Assembly (NCBI GenBank): GCA_028869725.1
Contig: JAGWRJ010000096.1
Location: forward strand, 1 to 10,441
Direction of reading: 5' to 3'
Source: Alphaproteobacteria bacterium
GTDB taxonomy: Bacteria; Pseudomonadota; Alphaproteobacteria; Micropepsales; Micropepsaceae
DNA length: 10,441 nucleotides
Shown: positions 5,707 through 10,441 of the stretch, piece by piece
Position numbering within the stretch: position 1 is the stretch's first letter
How the letters are laid out: the number at the start of each line of letters is the position of its first letter
Made by a program: the position numbers and the translations under genes
The notes under the pieces: generated by a model
What the model saw: the letters and a program-made list of their open reading frames with translations, nothing else
Database searches by the model: none
Told to the model about the DNA's origin: nothing

Positions 5707-5835
5707 CTACCGCATGTTCTCACTCCCGCGGAAATGCATCAACCGCAGTACAAGGTCGAAGGCGTTGATGATCAGAAGGGCAGTCACTCAGTGCCGGGCA
5801 ATGGCTGTGGCGTCGACGTGTTCGATCCTGGCCAT
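5707..5835 (-). pseudogene. Possible decayed gene, weakly like carboxymuconolactone decarboxylase/AhpD N-terminus
   Basis: From ATG 5833-5835 on the minus strand the frame reads MARIEHVDATAIARH, stop (5788-5790), then VTALLIINAFDLVLRLMHFR, GSENMR and a second stop (5707-5709). A start of the form MARI-x-x-VD, followed by a short helix and N-x-[FY]-x-[LM]-[LM]-x-H, is reminiscent of carboxymuconolactone decarboxylase family proteins. The catalytic CxxxH part is absent. The resemblance is short and could be chance. Confidence 0.25.
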
Positions 5836-6044
5836 GATTGGCAATCTAAATGGGTACAATCGCTCACGCAGCGGAGACGGAGCCCCTAGATCTCCGCCCG
5901 ATATTGGCCAAGCGCGCGACGGGTGTGCACGCCGATAAGAGACGTGTCGTGATAGTCCAGAGAAACGCCAAATCCGGTTTCGAGCAGTTCAGGGTGACGT
6001 TCAGCGGTAGAAGGTAGTTTCGGTCGGCCGCGTCAAGCCTGGCA

Positions 6045-6067
6045 TGGGGGGCGCCGGCTGCCCCCCA
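6045..6067 (-). terminator. GC-rich hairpin after the TonB receptor gene
   Basis: TGGGGGGC (6045-6052) pairs with GCCCCCCA (6060-6067) around a 7-base loop. It lies 22 bp downstream of the receptor stop codon. The minus-strand sequence after the stem is not T-rich, so this is a candidate terminator or 3' stabilising structure rather than a clear one. Confidence 0.45.
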
Positions 6068-6089
6068 AGGGCCTTCGCAACCGTCAGGC

Positions 6090-8480
6090 TCAGTTGTAGC
6101 GGAATGATAGTGTCACGCCATATGTCGCCGGCATGCCGGCGTACCGCACCGTCGTATCAAGATCTCGATTTGCTGCCGTCCAGTAGTAGGTGTCGCCGAC
6201 ATTGCGCCCCCACAGCGTGACCCGCCAGCGCCCGTCCTCGGTCTCGAAGCCGGCGCGCAGGTCGACCAACGAATAGGCCCTCACCGTTAGGAGCGCGAGA
6301 TTGCCAAGCTGGCTGTTGGTGGCGCTCTGATAGGTCAGACCGCCTCCGACGAAACCGGAAAGATTGTCGCTGACCGGAAAGGTGTAGCTCGCATCCGACA
6401 CAAACTGCCAGCGAGGAGTGTTTGGGAAGGCCTCGCCGCCGAAATCGGTGAGCACGCCGTTGGGATTGTAATTGGTGAAGCGATCGAGAATCTCCGACTC
6501 GATGTAGGAGGCACCGGCACTGATGTTGAGGCCCTCAATCGGCGCCCACTGTGCCTCCAATTCGGCGCCGCGCACCTGCGACTTCGGCACGTTGATCAGC
6601 CTCAGAAGTGGTCCGAGGATCGGATCAAGGTACCGCCCGAGGATCTGCTTATCCGAATAATCGTAATAGAAGACTGCACCGTTGAGCTGCAGTGTGTTGT
6701 CGGCGAGCGTTGACTTGAAGCCCGCTTCATAGGCCAGGAGCGATTCCTGCTTAGCCGGCAGGTATTGCGACGCCGAGGTTGCACCGAGATCGGGGAAGCC
6801 GCCGGCCTTATAACCCTTGCTGACATTGGCATAGAGCATCGTGCTGTCGACCGGCCTCCACGACAGGCCGGCGCGCCGGGAAACATTGTCTTCGTTTAGC
6901 CGGCTGTAGATCATTCCGGGCACGAAGGCCGCGTTGGCCGTCACGCACCCGCCGGGTGCAATTGCCGGATTAGGTGCTAGCCCCAGCATACCGCGAAATA
7001 TGTTCCAGAACGGGCCGAACACCGAGGCCGCGTTGCCATCGCCGGTATCGCCCGAGCAGCCATTGAACCTGTCGTTCGAGCTGGTGTAGCGCGCGCCGCC
7101 GTAGATGTTGATCGTCTGGGTGAGATTGTAGTCGGCGCTGGCGAACACGGCTGTCGTGTTCGTTCTTTGATTGTCGATGTCGCGAAAGGTCTTGAACAAC
7201 GGCAGTCCGAAGCCGGTGAAGATGAAGGCTTGCGTGCTTTGCGGCACCGCATCGTAATTGGTTTCCAGCACCTTGTCGTAGGCGTAGGTGGCACCGGCGA
7301 CGAAATGGCCGCGGTGCTGGATATGGCCCGCAAGGCGTAGTTCTTCGTAAAAAGAATCGATCTTGCCGATGGTGCGCTGGCTCAGATTGGAAAGCGCCAT
7401 GCCGTCATAGTCGTCGAGCTGATCGAGATTGAAATGGCTGGCTGAGGTCAACGAGGTGATCGTCATCCTGTTACCCAGCGTGTAGTCCAGCCGCAGATTG
7501 GCCTGCACGAAATTGTTGTTGCGGGCATAGTTGCGGCCGGGGTCCCAGTCCGCGGCGCGAGCATTGGCGGGGGCCAGCGGGTAGTTCAGGAGGCCCGGCA
7601 CGAAGGGCGCAGCGGCCGGGATGGCTGGCGTGATCGCGATCAGCTGTGCGGCCTGCGTGTCGGAACGGTCGATGTATCCGTTGACGTTGAGTTCGGCCTT
7701 GAAATTTGTGTCCGGCGTCCAGTCGAGGATCACGCGTCCATTGGTGAAATCACCCGCCCCGGTGGTGCCGCCATGGGTGTAGCTCTTCTGCCAGCCGTCC
7801 CTCTGGGTATGCTTGACTGCGATCCGGCCCTCCAGAGAGTCGCTCAAGGGGCCACTGATGAAGCCGCCGATCGCAACGCTGTTGAAATTGCCATAGCTGG
7901 CGTCGATTCCGGCCTGGAAGGTGTCCGTCGGTTTCGCGGCAATGAAGTTGATGGCACCGCCAGTCGAGTTCTGCCCGAACAGCGTGCCCTGGGGGCCTTT
8001 CAGAACTTCAACGCGCGCGAGATCGAGGTCGACTCCGCGGGTCTCAATGGCGAAGGGGATGGGAGCCTGATCAGTGTAGATACTGACCGTCGGGCGCCCG
8101 CCCAGGCTGATGTCGCTGAAGCCGACCCCACGCAGGGTATAGATCGGAGTGCCGGCATAGGAATCGGCATAACTGAAGCCGGGCACGAGCTTGTTGAGGT
8201 CCCGTGGCTGGGTGATGCCCCGGTCGATCAGCTGATCGGCGGTGGCCGCGGTGATCGACATCGGTACCCGGTTGATGTTCTCCGCACGCTTTTCGGCGGT
8301 GACGATCACGACTTCGATGCCCGTGCTCGCTGCCGGCTCGGCGGCTGCAGCCGGGGCCATCAGTGCAGCCAGACCTAGCGTCGCGAACGAGACACCCGCC
8401 AGAATTACCGCGTGAATGTCCCGGCGGTTAGGTCTAGATGGCACAGCATAAGTCTTTCCAGGACCACGAAATTCGCCCAT
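6090..8480 (-). CDS. TonB-dependent outer-membrane receptor
   Basis: A 796-aa TonB-dependent receptor, normal length for the family, importing a ligand across the outer membrane with energy from TonB-ExbB-ExbD. Residues about 19-47 are a signal peptide (RR, hydrophobic core, then APAAAA before Glu48). A TonB-box-like VVIVTAEKR follows at 57-65. The plug domain covers about 67-185 and includes IYTLRGVGF (113-121) and KGPQGTLFGQNSTGGAIN (161-178), the motif typical of sphingomonad receptors. The rest is beta-barrel, with repeated aromatic, amphipathic strands such as TMLYANVSKGYKAGGFP and a last strand VTLSFRYN. It ends in Asn where many outer-membrane proteins end in Phe. ATG 8480 is well supported by GGAGGGGG (8483-8490), two bases upstream. 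The divergent TetR-type gene and the following hydrolase suggest uptake of an organic substrate rather than iron, but the ligand is unknown. Confidence 0.95.
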   Translation of the reverse strand: MGEFRGPGKTYAVPSRPNRRDIHAVILAGVSFATLGLAALMAPAAAAEPAASTGIEVVIVTAEKRAENINRVPMSITAATADQLIDRGITQPRDLNKLVPGFSYADSYAGTPIYTLRGVGFSDISLGGRPTVSIYTDQAPIPFAIETRGVDLDLARVEVLKGPQGTLFGQNSTGGAINFIAAKPTDTFQAGIDASYGNFNSVAIGGFISGPLSDSLEGRIAVKHTQRDGWQKSYTHGGTTGAGDFTNGRVILDWTPDTNFKAELNVNGYIDRSDTQAAQLIAITPAIPAAAPFVPGLLNYPLAPANARAADWDPGRNYARNNNFVQANLRLDYTLGNRMTITSLTSASHFNLDQLDDYDGMALSNLSQRTIGKIDSFYEELRLAGHIQHRGHFVAGATYAYDKVLETNYDAVPQSTQAFIFTGFGLPLFKTFRDIDNQRTNTTAVFASADYNLTQTINIYGGARYTSSNDRFNGCSGDTGDGNAASVFGPFWNIFRGMLGLAPNPAIAPGGCVTANAAFVPGMIYSRLNEDNVSRRAGLSWRPVDSTMLYANVSKGYKAGGFPDLGATSASQYLPAKQESLLAYEAGFKSTLADNTLQLNGAVFYYDYSDKQILGRYLDPILGPLLRLINVPKSQVRGAELEAQWAPIEGLNISAGASYIESEILDRFTNYNPNGVLTDFGGEAFPNTPRWQFVSDASYTFPVSDNLSGFVGGGLTYQSATNSQLGNLALLTVRAYSLVDLRAGFETEDGRWRVTLWGRNVGDTYYWTAANRDLDTTVRYAGMPATYGVTLSFRYN

Positions 8481-8624
8481 TTCCCCCTCCGACTGGCAAT
8501 GCGCCAGGTTATTTTTTCAACGGTTACGAATGTATGCGAGGTTACATGTCGAATTTTGTCTGTCAATATGTCGACAACCAGGTATCCATGCGGTACGTGT
8601 CGTTGAAGATAAAAAGGCGCAGCG
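8481..8624. promoter_or_regulatory. Divergent promoter/operator region, receptor and TetR-type regulator
   Basis: This 144-bp AT-richer spacer drives both genes. For the receptor a perfect -35 TTGACA reads on the minus strand at 8561-8566, with a weak -10 TAACCT 16 bases further. Over that -10 lies the inverted repeat ATGTA (8530-8534) / TACAT (8543-8547). GGTTAC is repeated directly at 8522-8527 and 8540-8545, 18 bp apart. TGTCGACA (8569-8576) is a perfect palindrome beside the -35, and ATGTCGA occurs also at 8546-8552. These are candidate operators for the tandem TetR protein; which one is real cannot be told from sequence. Confidence 0.5.
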
Positions 8625-9926
8625 GTGACCGAAAAGGAGCCCAGGGAAAGTTCGGCGAGCCCGGCCCCTCGCAAGCGGGGCCGTCCCCCCAAGCGCCAGG
8701 CCAAGCGCGCGGCGCTGCTCGAGGGTGCAGTGGGCCTTTTCAACGCGCGCGGCATTGCGGGCGTTTCGCTTTCCGACATTGCCGAAGCCGTCGGCCTGTC
8801 CCGTGCCACGCTCTACTACTATGTCGATGATCGCGACGAGTTGGTCTTCCAATGCTACTTGCACGCTTGCCAGGCTACAGCCGAGGACCTCGTCCGCGCC
8901 GCCGGTGAGACGAACGGGTTCTCGCGCATTGCTTCCTTCGTCCGCCGGACCCTGGCGCCGGGGCGCAAGCCCGCGGCCGTGCTCAGCGAAATCCGCTATC
9001 TGAAGGCCGATCTCGCCGAAACGATTGCGATCGCGCAGCGCCGCAACGTCACCACCCTGATCGGATTTCTCGAGGCAGGCATGGACGATGGCAGCATCCG
9101 CCGCTGTGTGCCTGGTCCTGTCGCCCAGGCGATCTTCGGCATGCTCTATTGGGCGCCACTGTCATCGGACTGGGTCGGCGCAGTTCAGGATGCCTCCTTC
9201 CGCGAGCGCGTGGCGGCCACGGTCCTCGACATCCTGACCCATGGCATCGCCCGCGATCGCAACCGCGTGTTTTCCTGCCGCATTGATGTCGAGACTTTTC
9301 TGCCCGGCCGCATCAACGCCTTCGATCGGCGCGAGGCCTCGGAGATGAAGCTCGAACAGTTGCTCGCGGCCGCATCCGCGCTCTTCAATCGCGACGGGAT
9401 TGAGGCCACCTCCCTGGAATCGATCACCGCCGGGCTCGGCACGACCAAGGGCGCATTATATCACTATGTCCGCGAGAAGGCCGAGCTGGTCATCAAGTGC
9501 TACGCGCGCGCTTTTGACCTCTACGAGCGCTTTATCGAGACCGCCGAGCGGGAAGGCCGCGATGCGCTCGATGCAGCAATGATCGATCTGCATCTGAACG
9601 TGCAGGCGCAGGCCAGCGTCCTGTCGCCGTTGATGCCGCAGCCGGGCCTCGGCGCGGTGGCGGAGCCGCATCGCAGCGAGCTGGTCGCGCGCGCGCGCAA
9701 GATCTCGCTGCAGACGGGGACCTGGATGCGCCAGGCGATTGCCGACGGTAGCGCCCGCAATTGCGACCCCGAGATCACGGCGCTCGTCTCCGCCGGCGGC
9801 TTCGGCTGGTTGCCGAAATGGCCGCCGATCGTCGAGAGCGCCAATCATCGCCATATCGCAGACGAAGTCACTGATCTCTTCTTCCACGGTCTGAAGGCGC
9901 AGCGCCGCGCCACAACTCGGGAGTGA
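8625..9926 (+). CDS. Tandem (duplicated) TetR-family transcriptional regulator
   Basis: A 433-aa protein, about twice the usual 190-230 aa of TetR regulators, because it holds two complete units in a row. Unit one has a basic, AT-hook-like RKRGRPPK (16-23), then a TetR helix-turn-helix at about 27-78 with VSLSDIAEAVGLSRATLYYY (47-66). Unit two begins near Met241 and has TSLESITAGLGTTKGALYHY (262-281). Each is followed by a helical region of about 150 residues, the ligand and dimer part in TetR proteins. GTG 8625 is the start: an in-frame TGA at 8604 excludes anything upstream, and AAAAAGG (8611-8617) is the ribosome-binding site. It is divergent from the receptor gene and 5 bp ahead of the hydrolase gene, so it probably represses both until a ligand binds. 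Whether the fused units act as a single-chain dimer is inference. The two halves are clearly diverged, so the fusion is not recent. Confidence 0.92.
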   Translation: MTEKEPRESSASPAPRKRGRPPKRQAKRAALLEGAVGLFNARGIAGVSLSDIAEAVGLSRATLYYYVDDRDELVFQCYLHACQATAEDLVRAAGETNGFSRIASFVRRTLAPGRKPAAVLSEIRYLKADLAETIAIAQRRNVTTLIGFLEAGMDDGSIRRCVPGPVAQAIFGMLYWAPLSSDWVGAVQDASFRERVAATVLDILTHGIARDRNRVFSCRIDVETFLPGRINAFDRREASEMKLEQLLAAASALFNRDGIEATSLESITAGLGTTKGALYHYVREKAELVIKCYARAFDLYERFIETAEREGRDALDAAMIDLHLNVQAQASVLSPLMPQPGLGAVAEPHRSELVARARKISLQTGTWMRQAIADGSARNCDPEITALVSAGGFGWLPKWPPIVESANHRHIADEVTDLFFHGLKAQRRATTRE

Positions 9927-9931
9927 CCGCA

Positions 9932-10393
9932 ATGAACATCGACATTCGGGGCAGGACTGCCCCGGGCTTTGAACCCGTGCGCGAAGCGTTTGCCGCCAAT
10001 TTCGCGCGCGATGACCTTTATCGCGATGTTGGTGCCTCGCTGGCCGTCTACCGCGGCAATGAATGTCTCGTCGATCTGTGGGGCGGCAGCGCAGATGCGG
10101 AGGGCACCAGGCCCTGGACGCGGGACACTCTTGTCAATGTCTGGTCTACGACCAAGGGCATCACGGCGATCGCGCTCGCCGTCCTCGTCGATCGCGGAGG
10201 TCGCGAGCTGCCGATCCACGCCGACGTTGTCGGCAAACGCATCGAGTTGCGATCGGATCAGCGCGTCGACGTGCTCATCAACGATCTCGATGGCCGCGAC
10301 GCCGTCGTGGTAGTAGCCAAAGAGGCTCCGTCCGCTGGCGGTGCGATCGACAGCGACCGGCCTGCGGCTCGCAAGGGGAACGCCGCGACGTGA
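9932..10393 (+). pseudogene. Serine hydrolase (class C beta-lactamase/EstB type), apparently truncated
   Basis: The N-terminal 89 residues match beta-lactamase-fold esterases: VGASLAVYRGNECLVDLWGG (33-52), then W-x-x-DTLVNVWSTTKG with the nucleophile motif S72-T-T-K75 and ITAIALAVLVDRG (77-89). These cytoplasmic or exported enzymes cleave esters or amides; family length is about 380-430 aa. After Gly89 (about 10198) the expected continuation, with the Y-x-N motif, does not appear. The frame carries on with 64 unrelated residues (GRELPIHADVV onward) and stops at 10391-10393. So the gene seems to be cut by a rearrangement at about 10198, unless a distant variant is being missed. ATG 9932 has GGGAG at 9919-9923 and follows the regulator's stop by 5 bp, indicating one transcript. 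GTG 9923 is an in-frame but less likely start. The window ends 48 bases after the stop. Confidence 0.7.
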
Positions 10394-10441
10394 TGCGGGC
10401 GCTCGGCAAGGACCTGCTGGGGCTCGAAGCCTTGTCGCCCG
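10199..10441. other. Unidentified sequence after the hydrolase breakpoint
   Basis: This segment does not continue the hydrolase. On the minus strand one frame reads SGRSLFGYYHDGVAAIEIVD and then EHVDALIRSQLDAFADNVGVD, protein-like in composition, and stays open to the window edge. On the plus strand ERRDVMRALGKDLLGLEALS is open at the edge. I do not recognise either. It may be part of another gene brought here by the rearrangement. Confidence 0.35.

Larger units (their letters stand above)
5624..6089. other. Gene-poor stretch between Fic gene and TonB receptor
   Basis: No intact gene is seen. On the minus strand there is a possible decayed gene at 5707-5835. A second minus-strand frame, open without a start codon from 6032 to the TAG at 5886-5888, reads ERHPELLETGFGVSLDYHDT and then SLIGVHTRRALGQYRAEI. 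It has protein-like composition but I do not recognise it. It follows the receptor gene, so it may be the tail of a former downstream gene. A GC-rich hairpin at 6045-6067 lies just past the receptor stop. Confidence 0.5.

Noticed and set aside
7773..8378. 201-codon plus-strand open frame opposite the TonB receptor
   Set aside because: It is antisense to the plug and signal-peptide region of a strongly supported receptor; no motif is visible.
1..10441. tRNA, rRNA or riboswitch genes
   Set aside because: I saw no cloverleaf with a GTTCGANTC-type arm and CCA end, no rRNA motifs and no recognisable riboswitch core in the gene-free stretches.

Overview
The window looks like chromosomal or genomic-island DNA from a GC-rich alphaproteobacterium, most likely a sphingomonad. 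The main pointers are a TonB-dependent receptor with the plug motif typical of that group, divergent from a TetR-type regulator that is followed by a beta-lactamase-fold esterase. The GC-rich genes are separated by AT-richer, scarred intergenic DNA. Taxonomy is inferred from protein style only; no rRNA or tRNA is present.

Left part (1-2235): a gene-free flank of about 675 bp with small repeats and hairpins, then an intact YgiD/DODA-type LigB-family dioxygenase gene (676-1455). After it lies a run of decayed genes: an internally deleted NADPH-dependent FMN reductase fragment, a frameshifted AbrB/MazE-type antitoxin, a VapC-like PIN toxin with an amber codon and no 3' end, and, abutting it in the opposite orientation, an IS3-family orfA remnant that also carries an amber codon. 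The picture is a former vapBC-like toxin-antitoxin pair destroyed by point changes and an insertion-sequence event.

Middle part (2276-5623): two divergently oriented Fic-domain genes share a 681-bp intergenic region. The left one (minus strand) is a 376-aa Fic protein with a C-terminal winged helix-turn-helix, and its promoter and start codon are covered by three copies of a GTTAAAT/ATTTAAC half-site. The right one (plus strand) is a 511-aa Fic protein preceded by five copies or near-copies of TTTTCGACC, the last lying between ribosome-binding site and start codon. Both have complete HPFxDGNGR catalytic motifs and an upstream S-xxx-E inhibitory element, so they look like self-inhibited (class II) AMP-transferase-type Fic enzymes with no separate antitoxin.

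Right part (5624-10441): a gene-poor stretch with decayed coding remnants, then a TonB-dependent receptor (minus, 6090-8480). It is divergent from a 433-aa regulator made of two TetR units fused head to tail (8625-9926). Five bases after the regulator begins a serine hydrolase of the class C beta-lactamase/EstB type (9932-), which keeps its SxxK nucleophile motif but loses family similarity after about residue 89. The receptor, regulator and hydrolase form a plausible substrate-uptake and catabolism unit, with the 144-bp divergent promoter region as the likely regulatory site.

The most unusual items are the divergent pair of unlike Fic genes with two different repeat-rich upstream regions, and the tandem TetR regulator.
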